Source: Polaribacter aestuariivivens (lineage in GTDB: Bacteria > Bacteroidota > Bacteroidia > Flavobacteriales > Flavobacteriaceae). Taken from it: a stretch of 64,000 nucleotides of DNA. Shown here piece after piece: positions 57,301 to 64,000 of the stretch (the stretch's first letter is position 1; each line of letters opens with the position of its first letter). The notes below the pieces were generated by a model. The model saw only the letters and a program-made list of their open reading frames with translations, ran no database searches and was not told the DNA's origin. The stretch spans positions 62,001 to 126,000 of the forward strand of contig NZ_VANR01000001.1 in NCBI RefSeq assembly GCF_005885675.1. Direction: 5' to 3'. Made by a program: the position numbers and the translations under genes.

Positions 57301-58541
57301 TTTTCTAAGTTATCGTATAAATCGATTAATTTTTTGGAAGTTTGTTCCCAGTTTAAATCTCCATTAAAAGCAATGTCAAAACCTATTTCTGCTTTTTTGG
57401 TTGCGTATTCGTAATCTTTATGAATATTAATTACCTCTTCAGCAAAACTTTCCGCTTTTCCTGCTTTGAAAATCGAACCTATTTCGTGTGTTTTAATAAT
57501 TCTTTTTAAAGGAGCACAATCTGAAACTAAAATTGGTTTTTTAGATAATAAAATTTGAAATAATTTATGAGGAATTGTACTTTCTGTGTGCAAATTAGAT
57601 ATATGAGGAATAATATTTATTGATGAGCTTTTCATGATCTCAACAACTTTTTCAAAAGGTTGACTTCCATAAATAACAACATTCTCTCGAACATTAAATT
57701 TATCAATTAAATTTTCTAAATATTCTTTTACATCTTTATTTGCAGGGCCAATTAAAGCCAATAATACATTAGGAATCTCTTTAGAAACTTTTTGTATACC
57801 CTCAATAGCAGTTTGCAACCCTCTATGAGGACCAAAACCACCAACGTAAGAAATTATAAATTGATTTTTAAAATCTTTAAAGAAGTAATTTTCTACAGAA
57901 GAGAAAATGGTTGCGAAATCCTTTTTTTCTGAATTGGTAATTACTGTAATTTTTTTAGAACTAATAGAAGTATCTTTAATAATTCGTTCTTTCATTTCCT
58001 CTACAACAGCAATAATATGATCGTACTTTGTTATAATATTATTCTCATAATTTTGCCATCGATTATAATTAAAAAACAATTTATTTTTTAATCTAATAAT
58101 TGGATTTTTTCTCCAAGAAAACCAAGTAAGTAAAGCAGCTGCATAGTTTTCATGCAAATCTAAAACTGATTTTAAATTGTATTTCTGAGCTGCTAACATT
58201 CCTGTTTTAGCTAGTGGCAAATCATGCACGTGCAAAACATCAATTGCTTTGTTTTTAATAATCTCTGGTAAAATTTGATGAAATTTTGGATGGATAAAAT
58301 TAATTGCAATTCTAATATCTATAATTCCTTTTTCGGCAAAACTTTTATAATGTATTTTCCTTAAAACAGAAACTTTATTAATAATTTCTTCTTGTTCATC
58401 GTTATTTTTTCTAACACAAAGAATATATACATTATGTTTTTCCGCTAAAGATTCGGCTTCCTTACGAACTCTAATATCAGCTGGATAAAACCCATCTAAC
58501 AAAATTAAAATAGTATGTTTTTCGTATTTATTTTGTTGCAT
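57297..58541 (-). CDS. Glycosyltransferase family 4 protein
   Basis: A 414-residue GT-B protein. FYPADIRVRKEAESLAEKHN (about 18-37) and LHVHDLPLAKTG (about 104-115) are the N-terminal acceptor features; YVGGFGPHRGLQTAIEGI and HKLFQILLSKKPILVSDCAP are the C-terminal donor region, typical of GT4. Donor and acceptor are unknown. It overlaps the methyltransferase start region by 14 bp and the next glycosyltransferase by 4 bp, so it is translationally coupled. Confidence 0.88.
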   Translation of the reverse strand: MQQNKYEKHTILILLDGFYPADIRVRKEAESLAEKHNVYILCVRKNNDEQEEIINKVSVLRKIHYKSFAEKGIIDIRIAINFIHPKFHQILPEIIKNKAIDVLHVHDLPLAKTGMLAAQKYNLKSVLDLHENYAAALLTWFSWRKNPIIRLKNKLFFNYNRWQNYENNIITKYDHIIAVVEEMKERIIKDTSISSKKITVITNSEKKDFATIFSSVENYFFKDFKNQFIISYVGGFGPHRGLQTAIEGIQKVSKEIPNVLLALIGPANKDVKEYLENLIDKFNVRENVVIYGSQPFEKVVEIMKSSSINIIPHISNLHTESTIPHKLFQILLSKKPILVSDCAPLKRIIKTHEIGSIFKAGKAESFAEEVINIHKDYEYATKKAEIGFDIAFNGDLNWEQTSKKLIDLYDNLEN

Positions 58542-59043
58542 ATACAGCGTAATATCTTGGGATAAACTTTCTTAAAATTGGTCTAAATCCTATTTTATTA
58601 ATCGGACTTGTCCACTTTTCTTTTTCCTGAATTTTCCAACCCGTTTTTACTAAAAGCCAGTCGAACTGCCAATCTTCGAATTCATGATAATGTCTATCCC
58701 AAATATCAGTTTTACTTTTATATGCTTTTGCGAACCACAAATTTAAAGGAATTGTAGTTATTAGTTTTGTCGCTTTAATTTCTTTTAAAACACTAAAAGG
58801 CGACAGTAAATGCTCGAAAATTTCGAAAGCTGTAACTGCATCTACATCATATCTATTTACAAGTTCTGGCAATAAATCTAAATCTTCTCCCTCAGTATTA
58901 ATAACAATATAGCCATTTTGTTCCATAATTTCAGAAAAAGGATTTCTAATACCCAAATCTAAAACTGTAGCTGGACTTGGTAGTGTTTTTTTTAAAAAAG
59001 CTAATGTGTGCTCGTATCTTTTATGAGGTATTTTAGTGTACAT
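58528..59043 (-). CDS. Class I SAM-dependent methyltransferase-like protein
   Basis: A 171-residue small methyltransferase: motif I-like VLDLGIRNPF (about 27-36), an acidic NTEGEDLD (motif II, about 49-56), the FEIFEHLLSP block and TTIPLNLW. It is shorter than full methyltransferases and may act on a sugar in the adjacent glycan pathway. It heads the four-gene glycan set; 64 nt separate it from the adhesin gene upstream, with no terminator. Confidence 0.7.
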   Translation of the reverse strand: MYTKIPHKRYEHTLAFLKKTLPSPATVLDLGIRNPFSEIMEQNGYIVINTEGEDLDLLPELVNRYDVDAVTAFEIFEHLLSPFSVLKEIKATKLITTIPLNLWFAKAYKSKTDIWDRHYHEFEDWQFDWLLVKTGWKIQEKEKWTSPINKIGFRPILRKFIPRYYAVYATK

Positions 59044-59107
59044 TTAAAATTTTATAGAAATTAGTTTGATTAATATAGTCTCAAAATATTTGAAGGAATT
59101 TATAATA

Positions 59108-61087
59108 TTATTTTCTTAATAAACTAAAATGTCCTCTTATAAATAAAGCTTTGTTACTTAAATCCAAGACTTCCAGAAGATACCAATAATCATCAGAAGG
59201 CATTTTTTTATTCATATAAGAACCATCCCAACCTATTAATGGATTAACTTTTATTAAAAATTTCCCATACCTATTAAAAATGGAAATTTTAACATCTTTG
59301 TAATTATCTATTCCTTCTATTAACCAAAAATCATTAATATTATCTCCATTTGGTGTAAAAAAAGAAGGTATATCTAAATCAATTCTTTCTATGATTTTTA
59401 TATTACTAACAAAAATGCTTCCACATGATTGATTAGGAGTAAATATATATTTAGATGTTCCAATCAGATTATTATTAAATTTCGGAAACCAATTCCCTGA
59501 AAGCCCGTTATCTGAAACTTTAGGTAAAACATAAACATCACCTTTAAATATCTCTTTTGGTAATGATGCAAAATTTGGTTTTAATTCTTTAACAATCTTA
59601 ATTGAATGTGTAAAATTATTTCTACATTTTCCTGAATCTGATATAAAAGTGTAAACAGTGGTTCCTATTAAGGAATTATTAAATACTGGAGACCAAGTTC
59701 CTGTTATTCCGTTCGTAGAAGTTGTAGGTAAAGAAAAATTAGAGTTTTCACAAAGTTCTTTAGGTAAATCTGAAAAATTTGGAGCTCTGTTAACTGTTAC
59801 TTCTATAGAATGGTTAAAACTATTTGCGCATTGTCCTGTGTCTGGCTCAAATGTATAATTTTTAGTTCCTAAAGTAGTAGAATCAAACGCTGGAGACCAA
59901 GTTCCTGTTATTCCGTTCGTAGAAGTTGTAGGTAAAGAAAAAGTAGAGTTTTCACAAAGTTCTTTAGGTAAATCTGAAAAATTTGGAGCTCTGTTAACTG
60001 TTACTTCTATAGAATGGTTAAAACTATTTGCGCATTGTCCTGTGTTTGGCTCAAATGTATAATTTTTAGTTCCTAAAGTAGTAGAATCAAACGCTGGAGA
60101 CCAAGTTCCCACTATTCCATTCGCAGAAGTTGTTGGTAGAGAAAAAGTGGAGTTTTCACAAAGTTCTTTAGGTAAATTTGAAAAACTTGGGGTTAAATTA
60201 TTTGTTATTTCAATTGAATGATTAAAACTAGTTGCGCATTGTCCTGTGTTTGGCTTAAATGTATAATTTTTAATTCCTAAAGTAGTAGAATTAAACGCTG
60301 GAGACCAAGTTCCCACTATTCCATTCGCAGAAGTTGTTGGTAGAGAAAAAGTGGAGTTTTCACAAAGTTTTGTAGGTAAGTTAATAAAAGTTGTATTCTT
60401 AACAGTTGGAATAATTTCTCCTTTATAGTATTTAAAATCATCCAAAACACCTTTAAAATAATAACTTGCTATTCCACTACTATTTTGATCATGCCTTCCT
60501 AAAGAGCCAGGGTTAGAGGAATAACTTAGTTTTGATCCAAATCCTGAATATGTTCCACCAGTTTCTACACAATCTAAATATACTTTTATATTATTACTCG
60601 ATAAGATAACAATATGAATTTGATGCCAAGCATTAGACTTTATAACATTATTACTAAGATAGCCTCTCCTATTAGAACTTGTAAAGCTTGATGACCCATC
60701 TCCATAACCAACAGCAAGTTTACCTGTAGAACTTTGCGATGTTAAATAAACTCCTGAATTTACATCTTCCTTAAATGATGTATTAAACACAACTCTATCT
60801 TGAACATTATCGCTTTCATATTTTATCCAAAAAGAAAAAGATACTGGTAAGGTTGGTTTTAATTTTAATACATTTGGGAAATCAATAAAGTCATTAATGC
60901 CGTCAAAAGAAACTGCGGAATTAGCATTTCCATTTCTATCATTTACATAAGTTACTCCACTTGGATTTCCATTAAAATTATTACCACTTACATCATTTAC
61001 ATTTCCATCAAAAGTATAATGAAGTAGCAATTCTTGACTATAATTCTGAATACTAAAAAATATTATTATTAAAAAAAAATTTTTCAT
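59108..61087 (-). CDS. T9SS-secreted LamG adhesin-like protein with five tandem repeats
   Basis: A 659-residue surface protein. Signal peptide (1-17); LamG/concanavalin-like domain (about 20-225; DGNVNDVSGNNFNGNPSG, FDGINDFIDFP, WIKYES); five 68-residue repeats (about 230-565) of the Flavobacterium adhesin type (LCENSTFSLPTTS, NGIVGTWSPAF, YTFEPNTGQC); and a C-terminal gliding-motility/T9SS type B sorting domain (about 573-659; SFFTPNGDNINDFW, ISIFNRYGK, GWDGSYMNKKMPSDDYWY). It is probably exported by the type IX system to the cell surface for adhesion or gliding. It overlaps YfhO by 4 bp. Confidence 0.9.
   Translation of the reverse strand: MKNFFLIIIFFSIQNYSQELLLHYTFDGNVNDVSGNNFNGNPSGVTYVNDRNGNANSAVSFDGINDFIDFPNVLKLKPTLPVSFSFWIKYESDNVQDRVVFNTSFKEDVNSGVYLTSQSSTGKLAVGYGDGSSSFTSSNRRGYLSNNVIKSNAWHQIHIVILSSNNIKVYLDCVETGGTYSGFGSKLSYSSNPGSLGRHDQNSSGIASYYFKGVLDDFKYYKGEIIPTVKNTTFINLPTKLCENSTFSLPTTSANGIVGTWSPAFNSTTLGIKNYTFKPNTGQCATSFNHSIEITNNLTPSFSNLPKELCENSTFSLPTTSANGIVGTWSPAFDSTTLGTKNYTFEPNTGQCANSFNHSIEVTVNRAPNFSDLPKELCENSTFSLPTTSTNGITGTWSPAFDSTTLGTKNYTFEPDTGQCANSFNHSIEVTVNRAPNFSDLPKELCENSNFSLPTTSTNGITGTWSPVFNNSLIGTTVYTFISDSGKCRNNFTHSIKIVKELKPNFASLPKEIFKGDVYVLPKVSDNGLSGNWFPKFNNNLIGTSKYIFTPNQSCGSIFVSNIKIIERIDLDIPSFFTPNGDNINDFWLIEGIDNYKDVKISIFNRYGKFLIKVNPLIGWDGSYMNKKMPSDDYWYLLEVLDLSNKALFIRGHFSLLRK
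59484..60380 (-). repeat. Five tandem 204-bp repeats inside the LamG adhesin gene
   Basis: The same landmark (ggagacc or ggaaacc) recurs at 59484, 59688, 59892, 60096 and 60300, exactly every 204 bp (68 codons). The middle copies are nearly identical at DNA level, while the outermost copy toward the C-terminus (near 59484) is diverged. The start and end are approximate. Confidence 0.85.
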
Positions 61088-63507
61088 GACTTCTTGTTCT
61101 TTTTCTCGTCATAAAAACACCACCCAATTGTGATTAAAAATAATAATCCGTATGAAGAAAGTGAGATAATTTTACCTTGCTGAATAATTTTTGGCTCAAA
61201 CTTAAATTCAATTTTATGATTTCCAGCAGGGACTTTTAAACCTCTTAAAACATAATTTACGCGATAATGAGGTGTTAATTTTCCGTCAATATAAGCATTC
61301 CACCCGTTTTTGTAATAAATCTCAGAAAAAACTGCAAACTGTTCATTATTGGTATTAGCTTGAAACGTTAATTCATTTAAACTATATTTTAAAAGTTTAA
61401 TGGTTGCTAAACTATCTTTTTGGATAGATGTATCAATTTTAATTTTCTCAAAATCTTCTTGTCTAATAACAACTTCCTTTTTAGTTTGTAAACTATCTAA
61501 AGCTTTTATTTCATCATTTGCTGTTGCTACTGGAATGATTTTATTTACAAACCAAGCATTACCATTTGCATCAGGATTTTGTTGTGCTTGTAAACTTCCT
61601 TTATCGTCTGCAAAAATAAAATACTTGGTATTTAGCATGTTTAAAACCTGCATATTATTTTTAGCTATTTGATATTCAAAAAGTTCTTGATAACGCATCA
61701 TTTTTGCTGCATGATAACCTCCAATAGAATTGTGAAAATAAGAAGTACTTCCATCGTTTATAGGATTTACTGCAAAATTTGCCACTCTGTAATGACTCTT
61801 GTCTTGGTTTATTAATTTATCTGCCTCAGAAGCAATAAACGGTTTTTCTATTTTTCTTGCAGGTTTAAAATCATCTTCATTTACATACTTTTTATCAACT
61901 GAAATTAAATCAAAAATCACAAAACCTAGTAAAGCCAAAATAGCAAAATTTTGTTTTAACTTTCCTTTTAAAAACATCCATAAAATTCCACCAGAAATAA
62001 TTACAAGTACTAAAGATCGTAGAGTATCCATTAAAAGCAATCCTTTTCTATCAGCAATTACAGCATCTAAAAAACCAGGAATTTCGTTATATTGTTGTGC
62101 ATCTCTTAAACCTTCAAAAGTTCCAAACAAATGTGCGAATACAAAACCAGTAAGTATCAATCCTCCAAAAGTAATTACTGCTTTTTTAAGTGCTTCTTCT
62201 TTTTCTTTTGAAGATATTTTAGTTGAGAAAAAAGCTTTTAAAGCTAAAATACCTAAAATTGGCACACATAATTCTGCAATTACTTGTATAGATGAAACTG
62301 CTCTAAATTTATTGTATAATGGTACATAGTCAATAAAAAAATTAGTGACTATTTCAAAATTTCTTCCCCAACTTAAAATTATCGAAAAAACAGTTGCTGC
62401 AACCAACCACTGTTTTAATCTTCCTTTTACAATAAAAAAACCTAGGAAAAACAGAAAGAAAATTACAGCTCCAATATAAGCTGGTGCTTCTATTATTGGT
62501 TGATCTCCCCAGTAAGTAAATACTTGTTGCGAATAATCATCTGCAACTTTTTTTCCTGCTTTTTCTTCAATAAATTGATGAAAGTTTGAATTTTCACTCA
62601 ACTTTTCCACAGTTCCTCCACCCATAAAACGTGGAATAAAAAGATTAAATGTTTCTAGTTTTGCATAACTATATTCAGTTATATATGCTTTATCTAACCC
62701 TTTTGTTGCTTCTTTTTTAGTTCCATTTGGAGTAATTGTTAATTCAGATTTACCTCTAGTACTGACTTCAGAATATTGCTTCATTGCCATTAAACGTGGT
62801 GCGTTGGCTCCAATTCCTAAAACAATGGCTGCTAAAATTACAGCTGCTTTTCTTATAAATGTTGGCAAGCTTTTTTCTTTAAGAGCATTTATAAATTCTA
62901 CAATTCCTAAAATTAAAATACAAAAACCAAGATAATATGTCATTTGAATATGGTTTGCATAAACTTCTAGCGCCATTGCCAAACCTGTAACAATAAAACC
63001 GAGTACATATTTTCTTTTAAAAATCCATATAATACCTGCTAAAACCAAGGGCATGTAAGCAATTGCATGTGCTTTTGCGTTATGACCAGCTCCAAAAATT
63101 ATAATTAAGTAAGTAGAAAAACCAAAGCCTAAAGCTCCAAAAATGGCCAACCTCCAATTCACTTTTAAAGCCATCATTAAAACAAAAAAGCTTAAAAAGT
63201 ATAAGAAAGTATAATCTGCTGGTCTTGGTAAAAAACGTAAAAGTTGATCTAAACTTCTTACAAAATCATTTGGGTAGTACGTACTTATTGGATAAGCTGG
63301 CATTCCACTAAAGGAAGATCCTGTCCAGTAAGGTTCTGTATTATTTTCTGCTCTAAAATCATTAATATCTTTCACCATTCCTCTAAACTGAGTAATGTCT
63401 GATTGATTTAACTTTTCACCTTTTAAAACTGGATGAAAATAAATAATAGAAGCCAATACAAAAACAATAATTGCAATTGCAAATGGTAATATTTTTTTGA
63501 TGTTCAT
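61084..63507 (-). CDS. YfhO family membrane protein
   Basis: An 807-residue multi-pass protein with about 12-13 membrane helices in the first two-thirds (FHPVLKGEKLNQSDITQFRG start, GMPAYPISTY, GFSTYLIIIFGAGHNAKA) and an extracytoplasmic C-terminal domain before a last helix, as in YfhO. In Gram-positives YfhO adds sugars to lipoteichoic acid; in Bacteroidota it probably has a related GT-C-like glycan role, but the acceptor is unknown. It fits the adjacent glycan set. It follows DUF4834 by 2 nt. Confidence 0.85.
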   Translation of the reverse strand: MNIKKILPFAIAIIVFVLASIIYFHPVLKGEKLNQSDITQFRGMVKDINDFRAENNTEPYWTGSSFSGMPAYPISTYYPNDFVRSLDQLLRFLPRPADYTFLYFLSFFVLMMALKVNWRLAIFGALGFGFSTYLIIIFGAGHNAKAHAIAYMPLVLAGIIWIFKRKYVLGFIVTGLAMALEVYANHIQMTYYLGFCILILGIVEFINALKEKSLPTFIRKAAVILAAIVLGIGANAPRLMAMKQYSEVSTRGKSELTITPNGTKKEATKGLDKAYITEYSYAKLETFNLFIPRFMGGGTVEKLSENSNFHQFIEEKAGKKVADDYSQQVFTYWGDQPIIEAPAYIGAVIFFLFFLGFFIVKGRLKQWLVAATVFSIILSWGRNFEIVTNFFIDYVPLYNKFRAVSSIQVIAELCVPILGILALKAFFSTKISSKEKEEALKKAVITFGGLILTGFVFAHLFGTFEGLRDAQQYNEIPGFLDAVIADRKGLLLMDTLRSLVLVIISGGILWMFLKGKLKQNFAILALLGFVIFDLISVDKKYVNEDDFKPARKIEKPFIASEADKLINQDKSHYRVANFAVNPINDGSTSYFHNSIGGYHAAKMMRYQELFEYQIAKNNMQVLNMLNTKYFIFADDKGSLQAQQNPDANGNAWFVNKIIPVATANDEIKALDSLQTKKEVVIRQEDFEKIKIDTSIQKDSLATIKLLKYSLNELTFQANTNNEQFAVFSEIYYKNGWNAYIDGKLTPHYRVNYVLRGLKVPAGNHKIEFKFEPKIIQQGKIISLSSYGLLFLITIGWCFYDEKKNKKS

Positions 63508-63509
63508 GG

Positions 63510-63770
63510 TTAATCTATTTCTTCAAAATCCACATATTCACCAACTGTTTTTTTACTTTCTTGCTGGCTTCCTGGTTTTTTATCTATAATTGTTTCTCCT
63601 TCTCTAACAGTAGATGATTGTTGCCTTTGTTGACCTCCAAATTGCTGCTCCGCTTTTTTTTGCATAGTTTCTGCAGCTTTTTTTATTAAAAAAGGCGCAA
63701 AAAGTCTTGCTAAAAATTTTAATCCATAATAAACTGCTAGTAAAATAAATAGTGTTCTAAGTAAACCCAT
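63510..63770 (-). CDS. DUF4834 family small protein
   Basis: An 86-residue protein: an N-terminal hydrophobic helix (about 1-20), a basic helical region (LIKKAAETMQKKAEQQFGGQ) and an acidic tail ending in YVDFEEID, as in DUF4834 proteins of Bacteroidota. No function known. It is the first gene of the minus-strand run, behind a TATTTTTG element. Confidence 0.75.
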   Translation of the reverse strand: MGLLRTLFILLAVYYGLKFLARLFAPFLIKKAAETMQKKAEQQFGGQQRQQSSTVREGETIIDKKPGSQQESKKTVGEYVDFEEID

Positions 63771-63796
63771 TTTAAAATCTTTGTATAAAAATAAAT

Positions 63797-63804
63797 CAAA
63801 AATA
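63797..63804 (-). promoter_or_regulatory. -7 promoter element for the DUF4834-YfhO-adhesin-glycan run
   Basis: The minus strand reads TATTTTTG, a full match to TAnnTTTG, 26 nt before the DUF4834 ATG. Confidence 0.55.
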
Positions 63805-63897
63805 ACAATTTGAGTACAATTGGCACGTTAAGTACTTATAAAACTTTCACAAACCTAAAAAAGCAATGAAAGCTTTTAAAAAATAGCTTTTTTACAG

Positions 63898-63905
63898 TAT
63901 GTTTG
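63898..63905 (+). promoter_or_regulatory. -7 promoter element for the gene cut by the right edge
   Basis: TATGTTTG matches TAnnTTTG, 42 nt before the ATG at 63948. It is divergent from the DUF4834 promoter. Confidence 0.5.
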
Positions 63906-63947
63906 TGTTATATGCTAAATATAAATTGTAAAAAAACTTCATCTTTT

Positions 63948-64000
63948 ATGAACAACTGGCAAAAAGCACTTTTTTTTATATTTTTTCTAGTTAATTTCAC
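63948..64000 (+). CDS. Partial gene, N-terminus only (probable signal peptide)
   Basis: An ATG opens a frame that runs off the window: MNNWQKALFFIFFLVNF. A short charged start followed by a hydrophobic run looks like a signal peptide or membrane anchor. Nothing more can be said about function. It is preceded by a -7 element. Confidence 0.4.
   Translation, partial: MNNWQKALFFIFFLVNF

Noticed and set aside
59658..59858. 66-residue plus-strand frame in the adhesin repeats
   Set aside because: An antisense frame created by the repeats, not an independent gene.
61799..62329. 176-residue plus-strand frame inside the YfhO gene
   Set aside because: Antisense shadow; composition is Lys/Ser/Ile-rich, with no promoter or family features.
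1..64000. CRISPR array, prophage, insertion sequence, toxin-antitoxin or defence island
   Set aside because: No regular repeat-spacer array, transposase, integrase other than core Xer, or defence-type gene was found; the content is core genome.

Overview
The window is a 64-kb piece of chromosome from a marine-type member of the Flavobacteriaceae (phylum Bacteroidota), most like Polaribacter or Tenacibaculum. The evidence is: strongly AT-rich DNA; promoters of the Bacteroidota form TAnnTTTG; an almost complete lack of Shine-Dalgarno sequences apart from rpsU; two proteins with type IX secretion (T9SS) sorting domains; and several lineage-typical families (DUF3467, DUF2851, DUF4834, DUF5683, a Thermus-type isocitrate dehydrogenase with a C-terminal extension). 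The genus is inference.

Layout. 0-6 kb: a small lipoprotein, tRNA-Arg and tRNA-Ser, aroC, a membrane acyltransferase with an esterase, and an isocitrate dehydrogenase. 6-21 kb, minus strand: the main gene-expression block. In transcription order it runs rpsU, xerC, hpf, then tRNA-Thr(TGT), tRNA-Tyr, tRNA-Gly, tRNA-Thr(GGT), tuf, tRNA-Trp, secE, nusG, rplK, rplA, rplJ, rplL, rpoB, rpoC and a DUF3467 gene. The four tRNAs before tuf have the same order and anticodons as the E. coli thrU-tyrU-glyT-thrT-tufB cluster. 21-27 kb, minus strand: an acyl-CoA dehydrogenase, a ComEA-like helix-hairpin-helix protein and an alanine/glycine:cation symporter, then a PspC protein, a K+ channel and an RmlD-like reductase. 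27-46 kb: uvrA, a large transglutaminase-like protein, a LOG/nuclease/barrel operon, a fused 2-oxoacid dehydrogenase E1, a zinc metalloprotease, DUF2851 and a nitroreductase. 46-54.5 kb, plus strand: pepD, then parA-parB-DUF5683-dapB-lepB-WbqC, a Crp/Fnr regulator and a DUF6122 protein. 54.5-64 kb, minus strand: a surface-glycan set (flippase, two glycosyltransferases, methyltransferase), a T9SS-secreted LamG adhesin with five 204-bp repeats, a YfhO membrane protein and DUF4834. A gene start is cut off at the right edge.

This is mostly conserved core genome. I see no CRISPR array, prophage, insertion sequence, restriction/defence island or biosynthetic cluster. The more interesting signals are regulatory or structural: an extended Shine-Dalgarno on rpsU, in a lineage that otherwise hardly uses one; a nested palindromic element at 21.2 kb; a promoter-terminator pair that may make a ~70-nt RNA at 54.2 kb; a period-7 repeat hairpin between rpoB and rpoC; and an isocitrate dehydrogenase with NAD-type cofactor residues. 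Function calls come from reading protein motifs by eye, without database searches.
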